Below are positions 1-5,762 of a DNA stretch of 5,762 bases, in pieces. Both the position numbers and the translations under genes were made by a program. Origin of the DNA: Bacteroidota bacterium (GTDB taxonomy: Bacteria > Bacteroidota > Bacteroidia > Chitinophagales > Chitinophagaceae). The notes beneath the pieces are model-generated. The model was given only the letters and a program-made list of their open reading frames with translations, made no database searches and had not been told where the DNA came from. The stretch's first letter is position 1, and every line of letters starts with the position of its first letter. The DNA lies in the NCBI GenBank assembly GCA_030831005.1, contig JAURLW010000012.1:1-5762 (forward strand), read 5' to 3'.

Positions 1-353
1 CCATGTCTAAAACCAAGCCTTATGCTTTTATTACTTGCAGTGAAGATGTGTCCAGTTTTCCTGGATTTAAAGGGTCGGTCTATGTAATCAACTACAACAC
101 CTTAACGATAACAAAACGTATTGATGCACCTTTTTATCAACCCCATGGCATCAATGTAGATGATCAGCATGCTATTTTCTATGTGTACAGTAGAAATGTA
201 AATCCATCAGGTCCAGCTCCACATCATAGCTCCAGTTGTGCAGGTAGAAATGGTTATTATCAAGTTTTTGATCTTAATACATTGAATTTAAAAGCCAACA
301 AGCGTTTTGAAACTATAGTTGATCCTTATTCCGCAGACACCCGTTTTAAATAA
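1..353 (+). CDS. YncE-like beta-propeller protein, C-terminal fragment (5' end outside window)
   Basis: The reading frame is open to the left edge and ends at TAA 351-353. The first ATG, at position 3, is probably an internal methionine, because the protein begins in the middle of a propeller with no signal peptide. About 116 residues are visible. They show a repeated propeller-blade pattern: a strand of the type GSVYVINYNTL followed by 'QPHGINVDDQHAIFYV' (residues 46-61), then a second blade core 'YYQVFDLNTL' (85-94). The stretch HHSSSCAGRNG (74-84) resembles the C-terminal blade of YncE/cytochrome-D1-like seven-bladed repeat proteins common in Bacteroidota, many of which are exported or lipid-anchored. 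No catalytic residues can be assigned, so the function is unknown; such proteins are usually thought to bind ligands or partners. The gene lies directly upstream of folB and is probably co-transcribed with it. The family assignment rests on motif resemblance only. Confidence 0.7.
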   Translation, partial: MSKTKPYAFITCSEDVSSFPGFKGSVYVINYNTLTITKRIDAPFYQPHGINVDDQHAIFYVYSRNVNPSGPAPHHSSSCAGRNGYYQVFDLNTLNLKANKRFETIVDPYSADTRFK

Positions 354-362
354 ATATATACT

Positions 363-698
363 ATGCTTACCACTTCCTTACACCACATTAAAATTGCTGC
401 ACCCATTGGCTTACATGCCGAAGAAGCCATTATCATCAATAATTTTGAAATTGATGTTGATATTAGTTTTCATGCTTCCATAGAGCAAACCTTACCTTAT
501 GCCGACTATGGTATTATTCATGCTATTGTAAAAGAGCATATGAAAGTAGGTTCACTAATTGAAACCCATGTACAAGAAATTTATAAGGCTCTGAAAAATA
601 CATTTACTGAAGCCGATAAAATAAAAGTATGCATTCGCAAAATGCATCCACCTTTAGATGGAGAAATTCGTTATGCTCAAGTTTGTTTTGAGCACTAA
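363..698 (+). CDS. folB: dihydroneopterin aldolase
   Basis: FolB cleaves 7,8-dihydroneopterin to 6-hydroxymethyl-7,8-dihydropterin and glycolaldehyde in the cytoplasmic folate pathway; many members also epimerise the substrate. At 111 residues the length is normal for this single-domain tunnel-fold family, whose members usually form octamers. By alignment from memory with the Staphylococcus aureus enzyme, the key residues are all present: Glu21 in IGLHAEE (equivalent to E22), Tyr49 in ADYG (Y54), Glu67 in SLIETHVQEI (E74, pterin anchor) and Lys93 in IRKMHPP (K100, catalytic lysine). The ATG at 363 is the only plausible start: TAA 351-353 is in the same frame just upstream and the next Met is residue 60. 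No Shine-Dalgarno sequence is visible in the 9-nt gap (atatatact), which is normal for Bacteroidota. The gene is followed at once by a strong terminator, so it is the last gene of its transcript. No folK, folP or folE is visible nearby. Confidence 0.9.
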   Translation: MLTTSLHHIKIAAPIGLHAEEAIIINNFEIDVDISFHASIEQTLPYADYGIIHAIVKEHMKVGSLIETHVQEIYKALKNTFTEADKIKVCIRKMHPPLDGEIRYAQVCFEH

Positions 699-730
699 TA
701 AAAAAGCTATCCGTTTGGATAGCTTTTTTA
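699..730. terminator. bidirectional intrinsic terminator between convergent folB and purL
   Basis: A perfect inverted repeat pairs 700-712 (AAAAAAGCTATCC) with 717-729 (GGATAGCTTTTTT) around a GTTT loop, 13 bp, extendable by T699:A730. On the plus strand the GC-containing core is followed by T6 (724-729), an A, then another T6 (731-736). On the minus strand the A6 tract at 700-705 supplies the matching U run. It starts 1 nt after the folB stop and lies about 20 nt beyond the purL stop, so it can end transcription from both sides. Confidence 0.9.
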
Positions 731-749
731 TTTTTTATGGGTAGAACAA

Positions 750-2954
750 TTAAGATGCTAATTGATCTTCGATGACATGATCATATTGATATTTCCATTC
801 TGCCACTGCACCCCAAGATGCGGCATCAATTTCTATAGTGCCTGAAGCATTAGTACTTCCAATTTTATCAAACGGAATTCCAGCACAGTGTGCTTCGAAA
901 GCCGCTTGTTGTTCTTTTGCTACACTCACTACAATTCTACTTTGTGCTTCGCCAAATAAATAAGCATCTTTTCTAATAGCATCATTTGTTTGGATAGTAA
1001 AGCCAATACCATTTGGCATAGCACTTTCTAATAATGCAATAAACAAACCACCGTCTGCCACATCGTGCGCCGATAAGATTAATTTATCTTTAATTAGTGC
1101 TAAAACTTTTTGTTGCACTGTATATTCTTCTTCTAAGTCTATGCTTGGAGCAGGACTATGTGTAACACCACAAATATGATGTAAGTAATCAGAGCAATGA
1201 ATATCATCTTTATGAGCACCCAACATATAAATCAACGAATCTGTTGATTTGAAATCTAAGGTCATTTTATCATGAATAGAATCTAAAACGCCCAACATAC
1301 CAATAGTTGGTGTAGGATAAACTGGTCCATCTTCGCTTTGATTATAGAAACTTACATTCCCACCAGTTACCGGAGTACCATGTTTTAAACAAGCATCCGA
1401 CATGCCTTTTAAAGCATATACAAATTGATAGTATACTTCTGGGTTATACGGATTACCAAAATTTAAGCAATTGGTAATCGCTACAGGTGTAGCGCCACTA
1501 CATACTAAGTTTCTTGCTGCTTCACTTACTGCAATCATTCCACCTTTATACGGATCTGCAAAAACATATCTACTGTTACAATCTGTTGTAGCTGCTAATG
1601 CTTTTCCCGTATTGTGTAAACGAATAACCGAAGCATCACTTGGCGCATTGGTATTGGTAGTGCCAATACCTACCATGCTATCATATTGTTCGTAAACCCA
1701 TCTTTTTGATGCAATACTTGGCAAATTGGCTAATTGTTTTGCTACCGAACGTAAATCGCTTGGCACTGGAATGCTTGCACTATCAAATGCTTCAATTTTA
1801 TCAAAATATGCAGGTCGTGAATAAGCTCTTTCATACACTGGTGCTCCGCCTCCCAATACCATACTTTCTGCCGGCACTTCTGCAACTAATTCATCGTGCA
1901 TATAAAATTTGAGAATTGGCTCTTTGGTAACTTCACCAATTTGTACACAGTGAATATCCCACTTCGTGAAGATATCTATGATACCTTGCTCTTCTCCTTT
2001 TTTAATTACTACCAACATTCTTTCTTGACTCTCACTCAATAGCATTTCCCAAGCTTTCATATTAGCTTGACGCGTAGGTACTTTATCTAAATGAATAATC
2101 ATACCATGCTCACCTTTAGCACTCATCTCACTAGTAGAACACGTAATACCAGCAGCACCCATATCTTGCATGCCAATAATAGAGCGTGTTTGTATAGCTT
2201 CTAAACAAGCTTCTAATAATTTTTTCTCTTCGAAAGGATCACCAACTTGAACGGAAGGTAATTGTTCTGCACTGTTTTCAGAAATGTCTGCTGATGCAAA
2301 AGAAGCACCACCAATACCATCTTTACCTGTAGCCGCACCAACAATAAACACCGGATTACCAACACCGTGAGAAGTAGCAGATACCGTATCGCCAGCTTTT
2401 ACAATACCTACACTCATGGCATTAACCAATGGGTTGGTTTGATAACAATCTTCAAAATAAATTTCACCCCCAACGGTTGGCACACCAAAGCAATTGCCAT
2501 AATGGCCAATACCTTTCACAACACCTTTTAATAGGTGTTTAGTTTTTGGATTTTCTAATTTGCCAAAACGAAGCGAATTTAAAGAGGCAATTGGTCGAGC
2601 TCCCATGGTAAATATATCTCGATGGATACCACCTACTCCGGTAGCAGCACCTTGAAAAGGCTCAATAGCTGAAGGGTGATTATGAGACTCAATTTTAAAA
2701 ACACAACCCATGCCATCACCAATGTCTACTAATCCTGCATTTTCTTCTCCTGCTTTTACGAGTAAGCGCTCGCCGTCTCTTGGAAGCGTTTTAAGCCATT
2801 TAATTGAATTTTTGTAACTGCAGTGTTCGCTCCACATTACAGAATACATTGCTGTTTCCGTAAAATTGGGCGTTCTGCCTAATACTTTTTTAATCGCCTC
2901 AAATTCATCTTCACGTAAGCCTAATTTAATTGCTTGATCAAGAGTAGCTTGCAT
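750..2954 (-). CDS. purL: phosphoribosylformylglycinamidine synthase subunit PurL (small type)
   Basis: PurL converts FGAR to FGAM in the fourth step of purine synthesis, using ATP and ammonia that the glutaminase PurQ releases from glutamine; PurS bridges the complex. At 734 residues it matches the Bacillus-type small PurL (about 740) and lacks the fused glutaminase of the ~1300-residue form, so separate purQ and purS genes are expected elsewhere; neither is in this window. Two PurM-like halves are visible. The first has MWSEHCSYK (40-48, with the conserved catalytic-type His44), FKIESHNHPSAIEPFQGAATG (86-106), VGGEIYFED (161-169) and GMQDMGAAGITCSTSEMS (261-278). The second has TTDCNSRYVFADPYKGG (456-472), NCLNFGNP (495-502), TGGNVSFYN (530-538), SAHDVADGGL (628-637) and the terminal LFGEAQSRIVVSV (666-678). 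The ATG at 2954 is the first start after the in-frame TAA at 2961-2963. The gene appears intact and single-gene, converging on folB. Confidence 0.97.
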   Translation of the reverse strand: MQATLDQAIKLGLREDEFEAIKKVLGRTPNFTETAMYSVMWSEHCSYKNSIKWLKTLPRDGERLLVKAGEENAGLVDIGDGMGCVFKIESHNHPSAIEPFQGAATGVGGIHRDIFTMGARPIASLNSLRFGKLENPKTKHLLKGVVKGIGHYGNCFGVPTVGGEIYFEDCYQTNPLVNAMSVGIVKAGDTVSATSHGVGNPVFIVGAATGKDGIGGASFASADISENSAEQLPSVQVGDPFEEKKLLEACLEAIQTRSIIGMQDMGAAGITCSTSEMSAKGEHGMIIHLDKVPTRQANMKAWEMLLSESQERMLVVIKKGEEQGIIDIFTKWDIHCVQIGEVTKEPILKFYMHDELVAEVPAESMVLGGGAPVYERAYSRPAYFDKIEAFDSASIPVPSDLRSVAKQLANLPSIASKRWVYEQYDSMVGIGTTNTNAPSDASVIRLHNTGKALAATTDCNSRYVFADPYKGGMIAVSEAARNLVCSGATPVAITNCLNFGNPYNPEVYYQFVYALKGMSDACLKHGTPVTGGNVSFYNQSEDGPVYPTPTIGMLGVLDSIHDKMTLDFKSTDSLIYMLGAHKDDIHCSDYLHHICGVTHSPAPSIDLEEEYTVQQKVLALIKDKLILSAHDVADGGLFIALLESAMPNGIGFTIQTNDAIRKDAYLFGEAQSRIVVSVAKEQQAAFEAHCAGIPFDKIGSTNASGTIEIDAASWGAVAEWKYQYDHVIEDQLAS

Positions 2955-2982
2955 TTTATATTATTTTAAAGAAATGTAGATG

Positions 2983-2990
2983 CAAATCTA
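2983..2990 (-). promoter_or_regulatory. candidate purL promoter -7 element
   Basis: On the minus strand this reads TAGATTTG, an exact match to the Bacteroidota sigma-factor -7 consensus TAnnTTTG. It ends 28 nt before the purL ATG, which predicts a short leader of roughly 20-25 nt. A clear -33 TTTG is not seen at the usual spacing; the nearest candidate is a weak TTATG about 24 nt upstream, inside the edge of the dxs terminator. The box lies within a short inverted repeat (2975-2992). The match is seen in the sequence; promoter function is inferred. Confidence 0.5.
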
Positions 2991-3016
2991 CACTTTATTC
3001 ATTTTAATTTGTGCAT

Positions 3017-3049
3017 AAAAAAGGGACTTGTTAGAAACAAGCCCCTTTT
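3017..3049 (-). terminator. intrinsic terminator of the dxs transcript
   Basis: Positions 3019-3032 pair with 3036-3049 around a 3-nt loop. The stem has 14 positions with one mismatch on the plus strand (A3026/C3042), which becomes a G-U wobble on the minus-strand RNA. Read on the minus strand, the hairpin AAAAGGGGCTTGTT..AACAAGTCCC runs directly into a T6 tract (complement of 3017-3022). The asymmetry points to minus-strand use, ending the transcript that leaves dxs about 130 nt after its stop and separating dxs from the purL promoter. Confidence 0.85.
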
Positions 3050-3051
3050 CA

Positions 3052-3106
3052 TTAACAGATTACCTGTTAAACTTTTTTAAAATAAGCAAGCAAGCATTAT
3101 TTTAAA
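3052..3106. repeat. two tandem inverted repeats in the dxs 3' region
   Basis: The first is TTAACAG (3052-3058) and CTGTTAA (3064-3070) around ATTAC. The second is TTTAAAATAA (3076-3085) and TTATTTTAAA (3097-3106), a perfect AT-only 10-bp stem around the loop GCAAGCAAGCA, itself a short AAGC-type repeat. Both lie between the dxs stop and its terminator, so they would be in the dxs 3' UTR. AT-rich DNA gives such pairs easily by chance, so a role is uncertain. Confidence 0.5.
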
Positions 3107-3149
3107 CAACCTGGAGTAAAGTTAGGTGTTAATAAAGCTATATACGTTG

Positions 3150-3180
3150 CAATCATCATTTGATTGACATTAAATGTCAA
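3150..3180. repeat. overlapping inverted repeats abutting the dxs stop codon
   Basis: TTGACATT (3164-3171) and AATGTCAA (3173-3180) form a perfect 8-bp-arm palindrome around a single A, ending one base from the dxs stop codon (TAG, 3182-3184 on the minus strand). It overlaps by 3 bases another inverted repeat, CAATCA (3150-3155) and TGATTG (3161-3166), so the two pairings exclude each other. With a one-base centre the palindrome suits a dimeric protein site or an end-to-end fold better than a good RNA hairpin. Function unknown. Confidence 0.5.
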
Positions 3181-3181
3181 A

Positions 3182-5107
3182 CTAGATAGATACAACGGCT
3201 TCTTTGCGAGTTAATGACAATACCGTATTTACTATAGCTGCAGTATCATAAGCACATTCGTGGTGCAATTCTTCCGGTTTACCATGTTCTACAATTCTAT
3301 CCGGAATACCTAAACGAATAACTTCGTTTTTGTAATTGTATTCCGATAAAAATTCTAAAACAGCAGAGCCAAAACCACCAACAATAGTGCCATCTTCGAT
3401 GGTAATAATTTTAGAGAATCGAGGGGCTAATTCGTGCAATAATTCTTCATCAATTGGCTTTGCAAAACGCATATCCGCATGCGCTGGGAAAACCCCTTGT
3501 TCATTTAATTTTTGTATAGCAGCTACTACAAAATTACCCGGGTGGCCAATTGATAAAATTAAAATACCTTCTCCGTCGTTAATCATTCTTCCTTTACCTA
3601 TCGTAATCTTCTCAAATGGGGTTTGCCATTCTGGCATTACGCCTTGGCCTCTTGGATATCGGATAACAAAAGGATCTTTTGTTTCTTCTAATTGAGCTGT
3701 ATACATTAAATTTCTTAATTCCGCTTCATTCATTGGAGCACTTACAACCAAATTAGGCACACATCGCATAAAAGCAATATCATAAGCACCATGATGTGTT
3801 GGTCCGTCATCGCCAACCAATCCCGCTCTATCTAAGCAAAAAACTACTGGTAATTTTTGGATAGCAACATCATGAATGACCATATCATAAGCACGCTGCA
3901 TGAAAGAAGAGTAAATATTACAAAACACACGCATACCTTGGGTTGCTAATCCAGCACTTAAAGTAACTGCATGTTGCTCAGCAATACCTACATCAATGGC
4001 TCTGTCTGGCATTTCCTCCATCATAAATTTTAAAGAGCAACCAGAAGGCATTGCAGGTGTTATACCCATAATAGCTGGATTTGCTTTGGCTAATTCTATG
4101 ATAGTTTTACCAAAGACATCTTGATACTTAGGTGCTTCGGGTGTGGTTATAATTTTCTTATTGATTTTGCCGGTAACCTTATCAAATGTTCCTGGTGCAT
4201 GCCATAAAGTTTGGTCTTTTTCTGCCAAATCATAGCCTTTACCTTTCACCGTTTTTATATGTAATAGTTTTGGTCCCGGTATATCCTTTAAATCTTTAAG
4301 GGTCTCTACTAATTTCAAAATATTGTGCCCATCTATAGATCCGAAATAACGAAGTCCAAGAGCTTCAAATAAATTACTCGATTTAGAAATAACCCCTTTA
4401 AGGCTGGCCTCTACTTTAGAAGCCATATCTCTATGGAAATTTGGGTAAGGTAATTTTCCTAAAAGATTCCAAAAATCATCGCGTAATTTATTGTAGGTAT
4501 GAGAGGTAGTAATATCGGTTAAATATTCTTTGAGGGCACCAACGTTTGGATCTATTGACATATTATTGTCATTAAGAATAATCAAAACATTAGAATTACT
4601 TACCCCTGCATGATTCAATGCTTCAAAAGGCAAACCAGCTGTCATAGCGCCATCGCCAATAACAGCAATATGTTGTCTATGATGCTCTCCTTTTAATTTA
4701 GAAGCAATAGCCATGCCCAAAGCTGCTGATATAGAAGTAGAAGAGTGTCCTACACCAAAAGTATCGTATTCACTTTCACTGCGTTTTGGGAAACCACTTA
4801 AGCCACCATATTTTCTATTGGTATGAAATTGTCTTCTTCTTCCGGTCAAAATTTTATGGCCATATGCTTGATGTCCCACATCCCAAACCAATTGATCATC
4901 GGGTGTATTCATCACATAATGCAAGGCCACACTTAATTCTACCACACCTAAACTTGCTCCAAAATGACCTCCGTGCACACTCACGCAGTCAACAATAAAT
5001 TGACGTAATTCTTGGCATACTTGTTGCAATTGTCCCTTGTCTAATTTTCTCAAATCAGCGGGAAATTCAATGGCATTTAATAATGGTCCGGCTATTATTT
5101 CACTCAT
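3182..5107 (-). CDS. dxs: 1-deoxy-D-xylulose-5-phosphate synthase
   Basis: DXS condenses pyruvate with glyceraldehyde 3-phosphate, releasing CO2, to make 1-deoxy-D-xylulose 5-phosphate. This is the entry step of the MEP isoprenoid pathway, and the product also feeds thiamine and pyridoxal phosphate synthesis. It is a cytoplasmic, thiamine-diphosphate and Mg-dependent homodimer. The 641-residue length is typical. Visible landmarks are GGHFGASLG with His48 (E. coli H49 equivalent), WDVGHQAYGHKILTGRR (75-91), GVGHSSTSIS (118-127), the ThDP/Mg motif beginning GDGAMTAG (151-158) and closing NDNNMSI (179-185), IAEQHAVTLSAGLA with the catalytic Glu377 (E. coli E370), DRAGLVGDDGPTHHGAYD (426-443) and VIRYPRG (481-487). 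The C-terminal transketolase domain is complete. The ATG at 5107 is the first after an in-frame TGA at 5117-5119. The gene is divergent from the CPBP protease gene and ends in its own terminator, so it appears to be a single-gene transcript. Confidence 0.98.
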   Translation of the reverse strand: MSEIIAGPLLNAIEFPADLRKLDKGQLQQVCQELRQFIVDCVSVHGGHFGASLGVVELSVALHYVMNTPDDQLVWDVGHQAYGHKILTGRRRQFHTNRKYGGLSGFPKRSESEYDTFGVGHSSTSISAALGMAIASKLKGEHHRQHIAVIGDGAMTAGLPFEALNHAGVSNSNVLIILNDNNMSIDPNVGALKEYLTDITTSHTYNKLRDDFWNLLGKLPYPNFHRDMASKVEASLKGVISKSSNLFEALGLRYFGSIDGHNILKLVETLKDLKDIPGPKLLHIKTVKGKGYDLAEKDQTLWHAPGTFDKVTGKINKKIITTPEAPKYQDVFGKTIIELAKANPAIMGITPAMPSGCSLKFMMEEMPDRAIDVGIAEQHAVTLSAGLATQGMRVFCNIYSSFMQRAYDMVIHDVAIQKLPVVFCLDRAGLVGDDGPTHHGAYDIAFMRCVPNLVVSAPMNEAELRNLMYTAQLEETKDPFVIRYPRGQGVMPEWQTPFEKITIGKGRMINDGEGILILSIGHPGNFVVAAIQKLNEQGVFPAHADMRFAKPIDEELLHELAPRFSKIITIEDGTIVGGFGSAVLEFLSEYNYKNEVIRLGIPDRIVEHGKPEELHHECAYDTAAIVNTVLSLTRKEAVVSI

Positions 5108-5127
5108 AAAGCACTTTCAATAACTAT

Positions 5128-5135
5128 CAAAAATA
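5128..5135 (-). promoter_or_regulatory. candidate dxs promoter -7 element
   Basis: The minus strand reads TATTTTTG, which fits the Bacteroidota -7 consensus TAnnTTTG, and ends 20 nt before the dxs ATG. The nearest upstream TTG is about 32 nt away, too far for a normal -33, so support is weak in this very AT-rich spacer. The rest of the 134-bp divergent region (5108-5241) shows no convincing plus-strand promoter; the closest is TAATGTTTG at 5182-5190, which has a three-base instead of two-base gap. Confidence 0.3.
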
Positions 5136-5241
5136 AATAAATTATGCGTTAGTATTTAAATTAATAACAATTAACTTGCATTAATGTTTGTTAAAAGTAC
5201 TTATTAATATACATTCAACACTACTTATTTTTTAAAATACT

Positions 5242-5762
5242 ATGCTAAAATCATATTGGAGACACTACACTACCCGTTTTCAGCTAAGTTTACTGATTCT
5301 ATTATTTTTCGTAATTAATTTCTTTATTCAAATTGTCTTAAGTGTAATTTTTCAAAAACTTGGCTACCTTAATCCAGCCGACCTATCCAATATTAACACC
5401 CTTAGTCCCATCTCTAAGATTAATGCTTTTATGCTTTTTCAAGCTATCAGCTCTATAAGCTCCTTTGCTGGTGTTGCTTTTCTGTTTTCCTATTTTGTAC
5501 ACCCACAACCTATCGATTATATTAAGTACAAGCCGTCTAATACAATACTTTATTACTGCTTAATACCTATTATTATCATTGCCGCTATTCCTTTTGTACA
5601 ACATATCAATACGCTGATAAGTCAGATACCAATGGGTACTGCAATTAGGCTTTATGAAGAAAAAATGGATGAGCTTTTTAAAGGATTGATGCAAATGCAT
5701 AATGGACTAGATTTAGTGATTCGATTATTCGTATTGGCTATTGTTCCGGCTATCTGTGAAGA
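5242..5762 (+). CDS. CPBP family intramembrane metalloprotease, N-terminal part (3' end outside window)
   Basis: My own translation from ATG 5242 stays open for 173 codons to the right edge. This ATG is the first after an in-frame TAA at 5233-5235. The protein is clearly integral to the membrane: a basic N-terminus (MLKSYWRHYTTRFQ), then hydrophobic segments at about residues 15-38, 62-86, 103-121 and 157-172. The last visible residues, LAIVPAICE plus the two bases GA of the next codon, fit the start of the EExxxR motif that opens the active site of CPBP (CAAX protease/bacteriocin-processing, 'Abi') proteases, typically written P..EE...R. A soluble, charged stretch around 136-156 precedes that helix, as often seen in Bacteroidota members. 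The remaining active-site motifs (FxxxH and HxxxN/D) lie beyond the window. The substrate is unknown; bacterial members vary widely in role. The assignment depends on topology and the half-seen motif. Confidence 0.75.
   Translation, partial: MLKSYWRHYTTRFQLSLLILLFFVINFFIQIVLSVIFQKLGYLNPADLSNINTLSPISKINAFMLFQAISSISSFAGVAFLFSYFVHPQPIDYIKYKPSNTILYYCLIPIIIIAAIPFVQHINTLISQIPMGTAIRLYEEKMDELFKGLMQMHNGLDLVIRLFVLAIVPAICE

Noticed and set aside
1471..1912. Plus-strand open frames at 1471-1695 and 1706-1912
   Set aside because: They lie wholly antisense within purL, whose motifs are continuous through this stretch; the translations show no recognisable domain.
3336..3695. Plus-strand 119-residue open frame inside dxs
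   Set aside because: Antisense to the conserved C-terminal domain of dxs, with a low-complexity translation typical of a shadow frame and no promoter.
4786..4998. Plus-strand 70-residue His-rich open frame inside dxs
   Set aside because: Antisense to the conserved N-terminal thiamine-diphosphate region of dxs; the His richness follows from the complementary codons.
750..5107. dxs-purL operon
   Set aside because: Although on the same strand, they are separated by 227 bp containing a good minus-strand terminator and a new -7 candidate for purL.
5108..5241. Riboswitch or small RNA in the dxs/CPBP divergent spacer
   Set aside because: The spacer is almost entirely A/T, with only weak 5-bp inverted repeats (such as TTAAC 5171-5175 and GTTAA 5190-5194). 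No thiamine (THI-box) landmarks or stable stems are seen.
3182..5762. Functional link between dxs (isoprenoid precursors) and the adjacent CAAX-type protease (prenyl-protein processing in eukaryotes)
   Set aside because: Bacterial CPBP proteases generally do not act on prenylated CAAX proteins, and the two genes are divergent; adjacency alone does not support a pathway.

Overview
The window is AT-rich and looks like ordinary chromosomal DNA of a member of the Bacteroidota, probably a Chitinophagales/Sphingobacteriales-type organism. Three things suggest this: the flavour of the encoded proteins, the lack of clear Shine-Dalgarno sequences before the starts, and TAnnTTTG-like -7 boxes upstream of purL and dxs. 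The exact lineage is an inference from style and was not tested by a search.

Layout, left to right: (1) <1-353, plus strand, the C-terminal part of a YncE-like beta-propeller protein, cut by the left edge. (2) 363-698, plus strand, folB (dihydroneopterin aldolase), only 9 nt after the propeller stop, in the same frame and probably co-transcribed. (3) 699-730, a strong symmetrical hairpin terminator shared by the convergent folB and purL genes. (4) 750-2954, minus strand, purL (small, PurS/PurQ-dependent type). (5) 2955-3181, a 227-bp spacer holding the likely purL promoter, the dxs terminator and an unusually dense run of inverted repeats. (6) 3182-5107, minus strand, dxs. (7) 5108-5241, a divergent AT-rich promoter region. 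(8) 5242->5762, plus strand, the N-terminal part of a CPBP (CAAX/Abi-like) membrane metalloprotease, cut by the right edge inside its active-site motif.

The three complete genes are core metabolism: folate synthesis (folB), purine synthesis (purL) and isoprenoid precursor synthesis (dxs). dxs and purL lie on the same strand but are separated by a terminator and a new candidate promoter, so they look like separate transcripts. The genes do not form one functional system.

I found no mobile element, CRISPR array, tRNA, rRNA or defence cassette. The only part not explained by ordinary genes is the structured dxs 3' region (about 3019-3180), which also carries a tiny, weakly supported reading frame. 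I see no convincing evidence of a new biological system here.
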